NCBI RefSeq assembly: GCF_019801965.1 | Contig: NZ_JAHVIA010000001.1 | Location: 620,001-684,000, forward strand | Length of the DNA: 64,000 nucleotides | Origin: Salipiger bermudensis | Lineage (GTDB): Bacteria > Pseudomonadota > Alphaproteobacteria > Rhodobacterales > Rhodobacteraceae | Reading direction: 5' to 3' | Shown: positions 1 through 9,479 of the stretch, piece after piece | Layout of the letters: the number at the start of each line of letters is the position of its first letter | Position numbering within the stretch: position 1 is the first letter of the stretch | Made by a program: the position numbers and the translations under genes | Notes under the pieces: generated by a model | What the model saw: the letters and a program-made list of their open reading frames with translations, nothing else | Told to the model about the DNA's origin: nothing | Database searches by the model: none

Positions 1-131
1 CGGATGTCCTCGCCGCGGGCGACGGGACGGAGCGATGCGGTGGGCGCCTCGGCCCATGCCGGCAGCGCGGCACCCGCGCCGGCCGCCGCGAGCGATGTCA
101 GGAATGCGCGCCTGGAAATGCCTTGTTTCAT
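1..131 (-). CDS. Tat-exported protein, N-terminus only (possibly D-Ala-D-Ala carboxypeptidase, PBP4 type)
   Basis: The gene starts at 131 on the minus strand and runs off the left edge, so only about 43 residues are visible. They show a twin-arginine signal (SRRAFLTS followed by an Ala/Gly-rich hydrophobic stretch and an AWA cleavage-like site), so the product is probably exported folded by Tat. The mature part begins ASLRPVARGED. That style of N-terminus, and a position just downstream of nadD, recall the roseobacter DacB/PBP4 carboxypeptidases, but this is an impression from memory and the catalytic domain is outside the window. It is co-oriented with nadD, 58 bases downstream of the nadD stop. 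Confidence 0.45.
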   Translation of the reverse strand, partial: MKQGISRRAFLTSLAAAGAGAALPAWAEAPTASLRPVARGEDI

Positions 132-189
132 GGCGTCGATCTAACCGCAGCGATTGTCCGCCGACAAGCGGCCCCTCGGCAGCGCCCGA

Positions 190-828
190 TCACTTTTTGC
201 TGCCCGCGTCGCCACCCGCCGCCCGGCCCCTTGCGCCGCGCAGCTCGGTCGAGCTCAGATCCACCATCGGCACGTTGACGAAGCTCCAGGCCGGCGGCAC
301 CGAGCGCGCCAGCAGCCCCGCGGCACGATCCGGCAGGCGGGCGTGGCGGTAGACATCCGCCGCCACCGAGCCGCGCGCCGCCATGCGGCTGCCCGGCCGC
401 GCCAGCACCCCCACCGGCACCCGCTCCATGATCTCGCGCCAGTCTTCCCAGCGGTGCAGCTGCGCGAGGTTGTCGGCCCCCATCAGCCAGACGAAGTTCA
501 CCCCCGGAAAGCGCGCCTGCAGATGCGCCAGCGTGCGCGCGGTGTGGCGGGTGCCGAGCAGGCGCTCGACATCGCTCACGATGACCCGCGGATGCGAGAG
601 GATGCGGCGCGCCGCCGCGATACGCTCGTCGAGCGGCGCCGGCCCGTGCGCCTTCAGCGGGTTGCCTGGGCTCACCAGCCAGACCACGCGGTCGAGCCGG
701 AAGCGGCGCAGCGCCTCGAGGGTGATGTGCACGTGCCCGGCATGGGGCGGATCGAACGATCCCCCCAGCAGACCAACGGTCATCCCCGGGACCAGGTGCA
801 GCCCCGCCTCATGCGCGTTCCAAGCCAT
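190..828 (-). CDS. nadD: Nicotinate-nucleotide adenylyltransferase NadD
   Basis: NadD transfers AMP from ATP to nicotinate mononucleotide to form deamido-NAD, in cytoplasmic NAD synthesis. The 212-residue product has the nucleotidyltransferase signature [14 protein letters not shown] at about residues 22-35, with the (T/H)xGH-type ATP-binding motif, and a C-terminal SSTELR motif typical of the family. Length is normal. The ATG at 828 is preceded by GGAAAGG at good spacing; an internal ATG at 783 begins right before the Rossmann strand and would remove about 15 residues often present in alphaproteobacterial NadD, so 828 is preferred. It is divergent from ettA with about 185 bases between them. 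Confidence 0.93.
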   Translation of the reverse strand: MAWNAHEAGLHLVPGMTVGLLGGSFDPPHAGHVHITLEALRRFRLDRVVWLVSPGNPLKAHGPAPLDERIAAARRILSHPRVIVSDVERLLGTRHTARTLAHLQARFPGVNFVWLMGADNLAQLHRWEDWREIMERVPVGVLARPGSRMAARGSVAADVYRHARLPDRAAGLLARSVPPAWSFVNVPMVDLSSTELRGARGRAAGGDAGSKK

Positions 829-1013
829 TGCGGCCTTTCCGTTTCAAAGTCGCGGCAAGAGACACCGGAACGGCCCGCGATGACAACCGGAAACCGGTTT
901 CCCGCGCTCTCTTGCGCCTGTGTCTGGTGCCGGTGGCGCGCTCTGCCGTCAGGGGCTTTGCATTCCCCCGCCCCGGTGCGATACAGGCGCCCAACCAGTC
1001 ACCGGAGGACAGC

Positions 1014-2669
<1,656 letters not shown>

Positions 2670-2704
2670 GCAGAGCGCGCGGGTCGGACGGTCCGCAACG
2701 CATG

Positions 2705-2736
2705 AAAAAGGCGGGGGCATTCCCCGCCTTTTTTCT
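2705..2736 (+). terminator. Rho-independent terminator of ettA
   Basis: GGCGGGG pairs with CCCCGCC around a short loop, flanked by an A-run on the left and a T-run on the right. It lies about 35 bases after the ettA stop. Confidence 0.85.
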
Positions 2737-2807
2737 TAAAATCCAATGTACCAAGCCCCATCGGCCGTAGATCGACAAGGGATGGTTCGAGAGTCCGCTG
2801 CGCCGTC

Positions 2808-2920
2808 GCCGGCCTGCGGGCTGGCGATCTAGACGAGGGCCTCTTGGTTTATCGTGGCCAAGTCCGAAGGACCTCGACACTCGGTACTGATGCCACCAGA
2901 TCGCCAGCCCGGGGGCCGGC
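2808..2920. ncRNA. Folded intergenic element: 23-base inverted repeat with nested stems
   Basis: Between ettA and the next small gene (about 310 bases) two 23-base arms at 2808-2830 and 2898-2920 are inverted copies with 21 of 23 positions paired (GGGCTGGCGATCT opposite AGATCGCCAGCCC). The 67-base interior has further stems: CGAGG near 2834 pairs with CCTCG near 2873, and CTTGG pairs with CCAAG inside that. The stacked arrangement suggests a structured RNA or a small palindromic repeat unit. I do not recognise a known RNA family, there is no T-run, and transcription direction is unknown. No second copy was noticed in the window. Confidence 0.4.
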
Positions 2921-2978
2921 TATGGCGCGGCGGCCTACGGCCTTGTTCCGCGCATGCGAACCGTACGACCGCAGGCCC

Positions 2979-3161
2979 TCAGAGCGCCCGGCGGATCGCC
3001 CGCACCGCCTTCGAGGCGATCTGGCTCTCGACGCTGCGGCCGCGCTTCACCTTGTGGTGGCGCACCGGGCGGTTTCGGACGGGGGTGCCGGCATGGTGGC
3101 CCCCACGCTTGCTGCGGGCATAGGCAGACAGGGCTTTCTTCGCGATACGCTGGATCGACAT
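2979..3161 (-). CDS. Small basic protein of unknown function (60 aa)
   Basis: A 60-residue reading frame starts at 3161 with a strong ribosome-binding site (AGGAGAGGAG about 6 bases upstream), which is the main reason to call it. The product is very basic: it begins MSIQRIAKKALSAYARSKRG and has a His/Arg/Lys-rich middle (HHAGTPVRNRPVRHHKVKRG) and a C-terminal helix-like VESQIASKAVRAIRRAL. No signal peptide, membrane segment or cysteine is visible. The charge suggests nucleic-acid or ribosome binding, but no family is recognised and this is inference. It is divergent from the cold-shock gene, with about 220 bases between them. Confidence 0.55.
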   Translation of the reverse strand: MSIQRIAKKALSAYARSKRGGHHAGTPVRNRPVRHHKVKRGRSVESQIASKAVRAIRRAL

Positions 3162-3384
3162 CGGTTTCTCCTCTCCTGAGCGTTGTGTCAGGCAAGGAAA
3201 CGCCCAGAACGGGAAAGCCGTTCCCGCCCTCGCGTCAAAGCTTGTGCGACTCAGGCCGCCATGGCATAGCTCAGACTGCTACTCTCTATTCGACCTGTTC
3301 CTTTTACGGCCGCTGTCGAGACTAGACGACGACGCCGGGCCGCAGCATTTCCGCGTGTGGCATCAATAGGAAAGGGTTCTACCC

Positions 3385-3591
3385 ATGGCAACTGGCACCG
3401 TGAAGTGGTTCAACACCACCAAAGGCTACGGCTTCATCGCTCCCGAAGGCGGCTCCAAGGACGTGTTCGTGCACATCTCCGCACTCGAGCGCTCCGGCCT
3501 GACCGAGCTCAAGGACAACCAGAAAGTGTCCTACGAGCTGCAGTCCGGCCGTGACGGCCGCGAAAGCGCGATCAATCTCGAGCTGCTCTGA
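3385..3591 (+). CDS. cspA: Cold-shock protein, CspA family
   Basis: This 68-residue protein is a single OB-fold cold-shock domain that binds single-stranded RNA/DNA and acts as an RNA chaperone. RNP1 (KGYGFI) and RNP2 (VFVHI) are intact, and the start GTVKWFN is canonical. The ATG is preceded by AGGAAAGGG. The upstream 220 bases contain no gene and could hold the long, folded 5' leader usual for csp mRNAs, although I did not identify a specific thermosensor fold. A strong terminator follows at 3614. Not every CspA-family member is cold-induced, so regulation is unknown. Confidence 0.93.
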   Translation: MATGTVKWFNTTKGYGFIAPEGGSKDVFVHISALERSGLTELKDNQKVSYELQSGRDGRESAINLELL

Positions 3592-3613
3592 TCGATCCGA
3601 TCAGACCGGCCAG

Positions 3614-3642
3614 AAGGCGCGCCCCTCGGCGCGCCTTTTTCG
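3614..3642 (+). terminator. Rho-independent terminator of the cold-shock gene
   Basis: AGGCGCGCC (3615-3623) pairs perfectly with GGCGCGCCT (3628-3636) around CCTC and is followed by a T-run. It separates the cold-shock gene from the convergent phosphatidyltransferase gene. Confidence 0.88.
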
Positions 3643-3653
3643 TTTCAGCGGCC

Positions 3654-4262
3654 TCAGGCCCCGAACAGCCGCCAGCCCGCAAGCCAGCGCGTCAGCGTGG
3701 TCAGGAAACAGGCCGCGGCAAAAATCAGCGACAGCACCGGAAACAGTCCCGGCAGCAGGCAGAACAGCACGAAAAGCGCGATGGTCTCGGCCCCCTCGGT
3801 AAGCCCGCCGAGATAGAAGATGCCCTTCGACGGGTAATCCTCAGAGGTGATCCCGCGCCGCTCGGCGATGATCGAGAAGGCGAGGAAGGACGAGCCGGTA
3901 CCCACGAAGCTCGCCACCAGAACGGCCGCCGGCAGCGCATTGGCGCCCGGATCGGCGATGGCAAAGCCCAGCGGGAACAGCGCGTAGAACAGGAAATCGA
4001 GCGCGATGTCGAGAAACGCGCCGCGATCCGTCGGCCCTGCCAGACGCGCCACCTCGCCGTCGAGCCCGTCGGCCAGCCGGTTCGCCACCAGCCCCGCCAA
4101 TGCCAGCCAGACCAGCCCGAACGCCGCGCCCGCCACCCCGACGAGCCCCAGCACGAAGCCCACAAGCGTGATCGCGTCGGCACTGACGCCGCGCGCGTGC
4201 AGCCGCTCGGCAAGGGGGTGGATCAGCCGCCGTTGCAGCGGCAGGAGCTTGGCGTCGAACAT
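3654..4262 (-). CDS. CDP-alcohol phosphatidyltransferase family membrane protein
   Basis: Members of this integral-membrane family move a phosphatidyl (or other phospho-alcohol) group from a CDP-activated donor to an alcohol acceptor. The 202-residue product has the full signature at residues 65-89: D65-x2-DG-x2-AR, then G81-x3-D85-x3-D89. It has about six hydrophobic segments. The start at 4262 has GGGAGG five bases upstream; the frame is open further upstream but is low-complexity there. The acceptor cannot be read from sequence: phosphatidylglycerophosphate, phosphatidylcholine and inositol-phosphate synthases share this motif. It is divergent from the ModE-like gene with only about 75 bases between them. 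Confidence 0.8.
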   Translation of the reverse strand: MFDAKLLPLQRRLIHPLAERLHARGVSADAITLVGFVLGLVGVAGAAFGLVWLALAGLVANRLADGLDGEVARLAGPTDRGAFLDIALDFLFYALFPLGFAIADPGANALPAAVLVASFVGTGSSFLAFSIIAERRGITSEDYPSKGIFYLGGLTEGAETIALFVLFCLLPGLFPVLSLIFAAACFLTTLTRWLAGWRLFGA

Positions 4263-4338
4263 GGGGCCTCCCGTCTGTCTCGCGCGACTGTTTCGCGCCG
4301 CGCTTGCAAGCGCAACCGCGATCCCGGAAAGTTGAGCC

Positions 4339-4746
4339 ATGACAGAGCTGCCCCCGCCCCCTGATCCCCACGACGACCCCGAAGGCGATCCCGACCCCCG
4401 CCTGCGCCTGCGCATCCTGTTTGGAGACAGCGCGATGCTGGGCCCGGGCAAGGCCGAGTTGCTCGACCGGATCGCCGAGACCGGCTCCATCGCCGCCGCC
4501 GGACGCGCCATGGCGATGAGCTACAAGCGCGCCTGGAGCCTCGTCGAGGAGATGAACCGCGCCTTCCGCGCGCCGCTGGTCGAGCGCAGCCGAGGCGGCA
4601 CCCGCGGCGGCGGGGCGCAGCTGACCGAGACCGGCCAGCGGGTGCTGGCGCATTACCGCCGCGTCGAGCGCGCCGCAGCCGCGGCGGGCGCCGAGGATAT
4701 CGCGGCGTTGAAGTCGCTGCTGAGCGATATGTCCCACGAGAAATAG
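4339..4746 (+). CDS. ModE-like winged-helix transcriptional regulator, DNA-binding domain only
   Basis: The 135-residue protein has the LysR-like winged helix of ModE (GSIAAAGRAMAMSYKRAWSL) at about residues 48-67. It lacks the C-terminal Mop/TOBE molybdate-binding domains of E. coli ModE, which is about twice as long. The first 20 residues are Pro/Asp-rich. It lies 60 bases upstream of modA, and the gap carries a palindromic box, so it probably represses or tunes the molybdate operon. Without a Mop domain, molybdate sensing would need another route, such as a partner protein; this is inference. Confidence 0.8.
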   Translation: MTELPPPPDPHDDPEGDPDPRLRLRILFGDSAMLGPGKAELLDRIAETGSIAAAGRAMAMSYKRAWSLVEEMNRAFRAPLVERSRGGTRGGGAQLTETGQRVLAHYRRVERAAAAAGAEDIAALKSLLSDMSHEK

Positions 4747-4770
4747 CGCTTGCCTCGCGAGGGGTGACCG

Positions 4771-4790
4771 ATATGTTTCCCTAAACATAT
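4771..4790 (+). promoter_or_regulatory. Probable ModE-type operator upstream of modA
   Basis: ATATGTTT (4771-4778) and AAACATAT (4783-4790) form a perfect 8-base inverted repeat around CCCT, ending 16 bases before the modA start. AT-rich palindromes of this layout are typical molybdate boxes, and the regulator gene is immediately upstream. Position close to the start codon suggests repression by blocking transcription. Confidence 0.65.
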
Positions 4791-4806
4791 TGATCCCGGA
4801 GCCGCC

Positions 4807-5577
4807 ATGCCTTGTCCCACCCTGCCCTCGCTCGCCGCCCTCGCCCTCGCCGCCCTCGCGGCCGGCGGCGCGGCAGCCGGGCAGGTGACGGTGTTTGCCG
4901 CCGCCAGCATGAAGACCGCGATGGACGAGATCGCGCCCCTCTTCGCGGAGGCGACCGGCGACACCGCCGTGGTTTCGCTGGCCGGCTCCTCGGCGCTGGC
5001 GCGACAGATCCAGGCAGGCGCGCCGGCGGATGTCTTCATCTCGGCCAATCCCGGCTGGATGGATGCGCTTGAAGCCGACGGGCTGATCGAGGCAGACAGC
5101 CGCACCGACCTGCTCGGCAACAGCCTCGTGCTGATCGCCCACGACCCGCAGGCGACCCCCATCGAGATCACGCCAACCCTGCCGCTCTCCGAGATGCTGG
5201 GCGAGGATCACCTCGCCATGGCGCTGGTCGAGGCGGTGCCCGCCGGGATTTACGGCAAGGCGGCGCTGAGCGCGCTGGGGCTCTGGGACGGCGTCGCGCC
5301 GAAGGTCGCGCAGGCCGACAACGTGCGCGCCGCCCTCGCTCTGGTCGCCACCGGCGAGGCGCCCTTCGGCATCGTCTACGCCACCGACGCCCGTGCCGAG
5401 CCCGGCGTCACCGTACTGGGCACCTTCCCCAAGGGCAGCCACGCGCCAATCACCTACCCCGCCGCGCGCATCCGTGACGGAGACAGCGCGGTCGCCGACG
5501 CATTCCTCGCCTTCCTGAAAGGCCCCGTTGCACGCGCTGCCTTCGAGCGGCAGGGTTTCACCGTCCTGACGGAGTAA
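4807..5577 (+). CDS. modA: Molybdate ABC transporter, periplasmic binding protein ModA
   Basis: ModA captures molybdate (and tungstate) in the periplasm for ModBC. The 256-residue product has a Sec signal peptide (residues 1 to about 24, Ala/Leu-rich, ending near AAAGQ), then the family hallmarks FAAASMK, SLAGSSALARQI, GAPADVFISAN and the C-terminal GSHAPITYPAARI. Length is normal. It is the first gene of modABC; modB begins eight bases after its stop. Expression probably responds to the box at 4771-4790. Confidence 0.93.
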   Translation: MPCPTLPSLAALALAALAAGGAAAGQVTVFAAASMKTAMDEIAPLFAEATGDTAVVSLAGSSALARQIQAGAPADVFISANPGWMDALEADGLIEADSRTDLLGNSLVLIAHDPQATPIEITPTLPLSEMLGEDHLAMALVEAVPAGIYGKAALSALGLWDGVAPKVAQADNVRAALALVATGEAPFGIVYATDARAEPGVTVLGTFPKGSHAPITYPAARIRDGDSAVADAFLAFLKGPVARAAFERQGFTVLTE

Positions 5578-5585
5578 CCGCCCCC

Positions 5586-6278
5586 ATGTCCCTGCTCGGC
5601 CCCGAGGAATGGCAAGCCGTCGCGCTGTCGCTGCGCGTCGCGCTCTGGGCGACGCTCGCCGGGCTGCCGCCGGGGATCCTCGTGGCCTATGCGCTGGCGC
5701 GCTGGGAATTTCCCGGCAAGCAGGTGCTGAACGGGCTGGTGCACCTGCCGCTGATCCTGCCGCCCGTCGTAACAGGATACCTTCTCCTGCTGACCTTCGG
5801 CACCCGAGGCCCGATCGGCGCGGCGCTGAAGGAGATCGGCATTGTCTTCGCCTTCCACTGGACCGGCGCGGCGCTGGCCGCCGGCATCATGGCCTTCCCG
5901 CTACTGGTGCGCGCCATCCGCCTATCGATCGAGGCGGTGGACCCCAGGCTCGAACAGGCCGGCGCCACGCTCGGGGCCTCGAAGCTCTGGGTCTTCGCCA
6001 CCGTCACCCTGCCGCTGACCCTGCCCGGCATCCTCTCCGGCGCCATTCTCGCCTTCGCCAAGGCGATGGGCGAGTTCGGCGCCACCATCACCTTCGTGTC
6101 GAACATCCCCGGCCAGACCCAGACCCTGCCCTCGGCCATCTATGCCTTCCTGCAGGTGCCGGGCGGCGAGGCCTCGGCGCTGCGGCTGGTCGCCGTCTCG
6201 GTCGCCATCGCCATGGCGGCGCTGATCGCCTCCGAGGTGCTGTCGCGCCGCATCGCAAAGCGGGTGGCGGGCGCATGA
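5586..6278 (+). CDS. modB: Molybdate ABC transporter permease ModB
   Basis: ModB forms the transmembrane channel of the molybdate importer. The 230-residue product has about five hydrophobic helices and the permease coupling segment around LEQAGATLGASKLWVF, followed by LPLTLPGILSGAILAFAKAMGEFGAT, which is diagnostic for ModB/CysT-type permeases. It sits between modA and modC, and its stop overlaps the modC start by four bases (ATGA), which implies translational coupling. Confidence 0.93.
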   Translation: MSLLGPEEWQAVALSLRVALWATLAGLPPGILVAYALARWEFPGKQVLNGLVHLPLILPPVVTGYLLLLTFGTRGPIGAALKEIGIVFAFHWTGAALAAGIMAFPLLVRAIRLSIEAVDPRLEQAGATLGASKLWVFATVTLPLTLPGILSGAILAFAKAMGEFGATITFVSNIPGQTQTLPSAIYAFLQVPGGEASALRLVAVSVAIAMAALIASEVLSRRIAKRVAGA

Positions 6279-7375
6279 GCCTCGAGGTCGCGATCACCCA
6301 TTGCTTCGGCGGCTTCCAGCTCGACATCGCCTTCGAGGCGCCGCCGGGGCTCACCGTGCTGTTCGGGCGCTCAGGCTCGGGCAAGACCACCATCGTCAAC
6401 GCGGTGGCGGGGCTCTTGCGCCCGGATGCGGGCCGCATCGCGCTTGGCGATCAGGTGCTGTTCGACAGCCAGCGCCGCCTCTGGCAGCCGCCGCATCGCC
6501 GCCGTCTCGGCTACATCTTCCAGGACGCTCGGCTCTTCCCGCATCTCACCGTGCGGCAGAACCTGCTCTACGGCCGCTGGTTCGCCCCCAGCGACAGGCG
6601 CCCCGACGAGTTTGACCGCGTCATCGAGATGCTTGGCATCGCGCCGCTGCTCGGCCGCCGCCCCGGCGCGCTCTCGGGCGGCGAGCGGCAACGCGTGGCG
6701 ATCGGGCGCGCCCTGCTCGCCAAGCCGCGCCTGATCCTCGCCGACGAGCCGCTGGCGGCGCTGGACGAGGCGCGCAAAGCCGAGATCCTGCCCTATTTCG
6801 AGCGCCTGCGCGACGAGACCCGCGTGCCGATCCTCTATGTCAGCCATGCCCCCGCCGAGGTCGCGCGGCTCGCCACCTCGGTGGTCGCCTTGCAGGATGG
6901 CCGGGTGTCACGCCACGGCAGCGCCACCGACGTGCTGGGCGATCCGGCGGTGACCCCGCTCGGGGCCGGGGCCGCCGGCGCGGTGATCGAGGCGCGCATC
7001 CTGCGTCACCACGACGACGGGCTCACCGAGCTCGAGGCGGCGGGCGGGCTGCGCCTGCTGATCCCCACCGTCCCGCGTGCGCCCGGCACGCCGCTGCGCA
7101 TCCATATCGAGGCGCAGGACGTGATGCTCGCGACGCGCCGGCCCGAGCAGATCTCAGCGCTCAACGTGCTGCCCTGCCGCATCAAGGCGCTGCGCATGGG
7201 CAACGGGCCGGGTGCGCTGGTCCAGCTCGACGCCTGCGGCAACCTGCTGCTCGCCCGCGTCACGCAACGCTCGGTCTCCACGCTCGGGCTGCAGGACGGG
7301 CAGGAAGTCTTTGCGGTTCTGAAGGCGGTTTCCGTCGCCAAGGGCGCCATCGCCGGCGGCCCGGAACCGGGCTGA
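6275..7375 (+). CDS. modC: Molybdate ABC transporter ATP-binding protein ModC
   Basis: ModC is the cytoplasmic ATPase of the molybdate importer. In 366 residues it has Walker A GRSGSGKTT (31-39), signature LSGGERQ (133-139), Walker B LILADEP, and a C-terminal TOBE/Mop-like domain (from about residue 290, SALNVLPCRIKALRMGN) that binds oxyanion in this family. The start overlaps the modB stop. No obvious terminator follows; the 149 bases to the next gene show nothing distinctive apart from a GCCCGG/CCGGGC hairpin at the very end of the coding region. Confidence 0.93.
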   Translation: MSLEVAITHCFGGFQLDIAFEAPPGLTVLFGRSGSGKTTIVNAVAGLLRPDAGRIALGDQVLFDSQRRLWQPPHRRRLGYIFQDARLFPHLTVRQNLLYGRWFAPSDRRPDEFDRVIEMLGIAPLLGRRPGALSGGERQRVAIGRALLAKPRLILADEPLAALDEARKAEILPYFERLRDETRVPILYVSHAPAEVARLATSVVALQDGRVSRHGSATDVLGDPAVTPLGAGAAGAVIEARILRHHDDGLTELEAAGGLRLLIPTVPRAPGTPLRIHIEAQDVMLATRRPEQISALNVLPCRIKALRMGNGPGALVQLDACGNLLLARVTQRSVSTLGLQDGQEVFAVLKAVSVAKGAIAGGPEPG

Positions 7376-7524
7376 CCGCGCGCGCTCGCCGCGCTGCAAC
7401 ATTTTCCCTGAGAGCCCCGGAACCCGGCTCGCCCCAAAGGCGTTTTTCGCCGGGATGCGATCCGTCACATTCCCGATACACGCTGCCGCGATAACGCGGA
7501 CGAGCGAACAAGGAAGAATGCCCC

Positions 7525-8343
7525 ATGCCGCCCTCCCCCGCCGGCAGCCACGCCCGACGCACGCTGCGCAGCCTGTTCCTGTCGGACCTGCATCTTGGCG
7601 CCCGCGCCAGCCGCCCCACCCAAATCCTCTCCTTTCTCAAGAACATCGACGCCGAGACGATCTACCTGGTCGGCGACGTCTTCGATCTGTGGCACGGCGG
7701 CCGCGTGCATTGGGGCGATGCCCACGAAGCGGTGATGGACGCGTTTCGAGAGCGTCGCCGCAACGGCTCGCGCATCGTCTATCTCCCCGGCAACCACGAC
7801 ACCGCCATGCGCGCGCCCGGCGCCGCGGTCGAGGGCTGGGAGCTGCGCGAGGCGGTGATCCACCGCGCCGCCGACGGGCGCCGCTACCTCGTGCTGCATG
7901 GCGACCAATGCGACCCGCGCATCCTGCGCTGGCACGCCATGACCCGGCTCGGCAGCCGGCTCGACGCGATGCTGCGGCAGGTCGACGACTGGCAGCGCCA
8001 GCGCGGACATGTCCCCGCGGGGACACAAAGCCCGGCCCAGCGCGTCATCGCGCGTGCCAACCAGCTCCTGGCGATGGGCGACCGCTTCGAGCGCCGCCTG
8101 ATCAAGCTCGCCCGCGCCGCCGGCACCGAGGGGGTGATCTGCGGCCATTCCCACAAGCCCGGGCTGCGCGCGCATGGCGAGATGCTCTACGCCAATTGCG
8201 GCGACTGGATCGACAGCCTCACCGCGATGACCGAGGATCTGCAGGGATCGCTCAGCCTCGTCGAATACGCGGCGCCGGCCCTGCCGGCCGCGCCGAAGCC
8301 CGCCGCCGGCAAGAACGGCGCCCTGGCCGGAGGCCTCGCATGA
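7525..8343 (+). CDS. LpxH-like metallophosphoesterase (UDP-2,3-diacylglucosamine diphosphatase family)
   Basis: This 272-residue calcineurin-like phosphoesterase has all five metal-binding blocks: SDLHLG (20-25), GDVFD (50-54), GNHD (89-92), HGDQ (125-128) and GHSH (205-208). The spacing matches the UDP-2,3-diacylglucosamine diphosphatase family, which releases UMP in lipid A synthesis. Many alphaproteobacteria make lipid A with LpxI, and this gene begins an operon with two glycosyltransferases, so it may act on another nucleotide-linked or phosphorylated lipid. AAGGAAG lies nine bases upstream of the start. The last 25 residues are Ala/Pro-rich and look like a disordered tail. Its stop overlaps the next start (ATGA). 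Confidence 0.8.
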   Translation: MPPSPAGSHARRTLRSLFLSDLHLGARASRPTQILSFLKNIDAETIYLVGDVFDLWHGGRVHWGDAHEAVMDAFRERRRNGSRIVYLPGNHDTAMRAPGAAVEGWELREAVIHRAADGRRYLVLHGDQCDPRILRWHAMTRLGSRLDAMLRQVDDWQRQRGHVPAGTQSPAQRVIARANQLLAMGDRFERRLIKLARAAGTEGVICGHSHKPGLRAHGEMLYANCGDWIDSLTAMTEDLQGSLSLVEYAAPALPAAPKPAAGKNGALAGGLA

Positions 8344-9476
8344 GCGATCTTCTCGTCTTCACTCTGGTGGCGATCCTCGGCGTCACCCTTGCCGCCCACC
8401 TGCTCAGCGCCGCGCTGGCAGCCTGGCGCTATCGACGGCCTGCCGCGCCCGTCCAGGACGATGGCGCGCTGCCCTTCGTCTCTCTGGTGCGCCCGGTCTG
8501 CGGGGTCGACGCCTTCGACCGCGAGACGCTGGACTCGTCATTCCGGCAGGATTACCCGCGCTACGAGATCCTGTTCTGCGCCCCCTGCGAATACGATGCC
8601 GCCGTGCCGCTGGTGCGCGCGCTGATCGCCGAGAACCCGCAGGTCAAGGCGCGGCTGCTGTTCGGAGAGACCCCGATCAGCGGCAACCCCAAGCTCAACA
8701 ACCTGCACAAGGGCTACGCCGAGGCGCGCGGCGACTGGCTGGCGATGACCGACAGCAACCTGCTCTTGCCGCGCGACTACCTGCGCAGCCTGATCGCCAC
8801 GTGGCGCGAGGATACCGGGCTGGTCTCCTCGCCGCCCGCCGGCATCCGCCCCGGCAATTTCTGGGGGGCGGTGGAATGCGCCTTCCTCAACAGCTCTCAG
8901 GGGCGCTGGCAGCTCGCCGCCGACAGCCTCGGCCAGGGCTTCGCGCAGGGCAAGACGCTGTTCTGGCGCCGCGACGTGCTGGAAGCGGGCGGCGGCCTCC
9001 CGGCACTCGGTCGCAACCTCGCCGAGGACGTGGCCTCGACCAAGCTAGTGCGCGCGCAGGGCAAGCGGGTGCGGCTGACGCCGCGGCTCTTCGCCCAGCC
9101 CATCGGCCACCGCCATGCCCGCGCGGTCTGGGACCGGCAGCTGCGCTGGAGCAAGGTGCGGCGCGACGGCTTCCCGCTGATCTTCTGCGCGGAGTTTGCC
9201 CAGGGCCCACTGCTGCCGCTTGGCGCAACGCTCGGTCTGGTCGCAACGGCCACCGCGCCGCTCGCTTCCCTGCTGGTGCTGCCCGCCCTGTGGTACGGCA
9301 CCGAGATGGCGCTCGCGCGCCTTGCCGGCTGGCCGGCCAGGCCGCGTGATCTTGCCGCCATGGTGATGCGCGACGCCTTGCTACCGGCGCTCTGGATCGC
9401 CACATGGACAGGGCGCGGCTTCACCTGGCGCGGCACCGACATGGCGCCGGCAGAGGCCGCAAGCCCAGCGGAGTAA
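8340..9476 (+). CDS. Ceramide-glucosyltransferase-like glycosyltransferase (GT21 type)
   Basis: The 378-residue protein has an N-terminal membrane helix (about residues 3-27) and a GT-A domain with the processive-type motifs of the ceramide glucosyltransferase/HpnI group: D138 in TDSN, AED at 228-230 and a (Q/R)xxRW motif RQLRW at 266-270. Two or three hydrophobic segments follow (about 285-345). Members transfer a sugar from a nucleotide donor to a membrane lipid on the cytoplasmic face. Acceptor could be ceramide, diacylglycerol or a hopanoid; sequence alone does not decide. It overlaps the upstream phosphoesterase gene by four bases, and a DedA-like gene follows three bases after its stop. 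Confidence 0.8.
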   Translation: MSDLLVFTLVAILGVTLAAHLLSAALAAWRYRRPAAPVQDDGALPFVSLVRPVCGVDAFDRETLDSSFRQDYPRYEILFCAPCEYDAAVPLVRALIAENPQVKARLLFGETPISGNPKLNNLHKGYAEARGDWLAMTDSNLLLPRDYLRSLIATWREDTGLVSSPPAGIRPGNFWGAVECAFLNSSQGRWQLAADSLGQGFAQGKTLFWRRDVLEAGGGLPALGRNLAEDVASTKLVRAQGKRVRLTPRLFAQPIGHRHARAVWDRQLRWSKVRRDGFPLIFCAEFAQGPLLPLGATLGLVATATAPLASLLVLPALWYGTEMALARLAGWPARPRDLAAMVMRDALLPALWIATWTGRGFTWRGTDMAPAEAASPAE

Positions 9477-9479
9477 GCC

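Noticed and set aside
2776-2810. Possible tRNA T-arm (GGTTCGAGAGTCC)
   Set aside because: The stem pairs poorly and no anticodon or D-arm or acceptor stem is found upstream.
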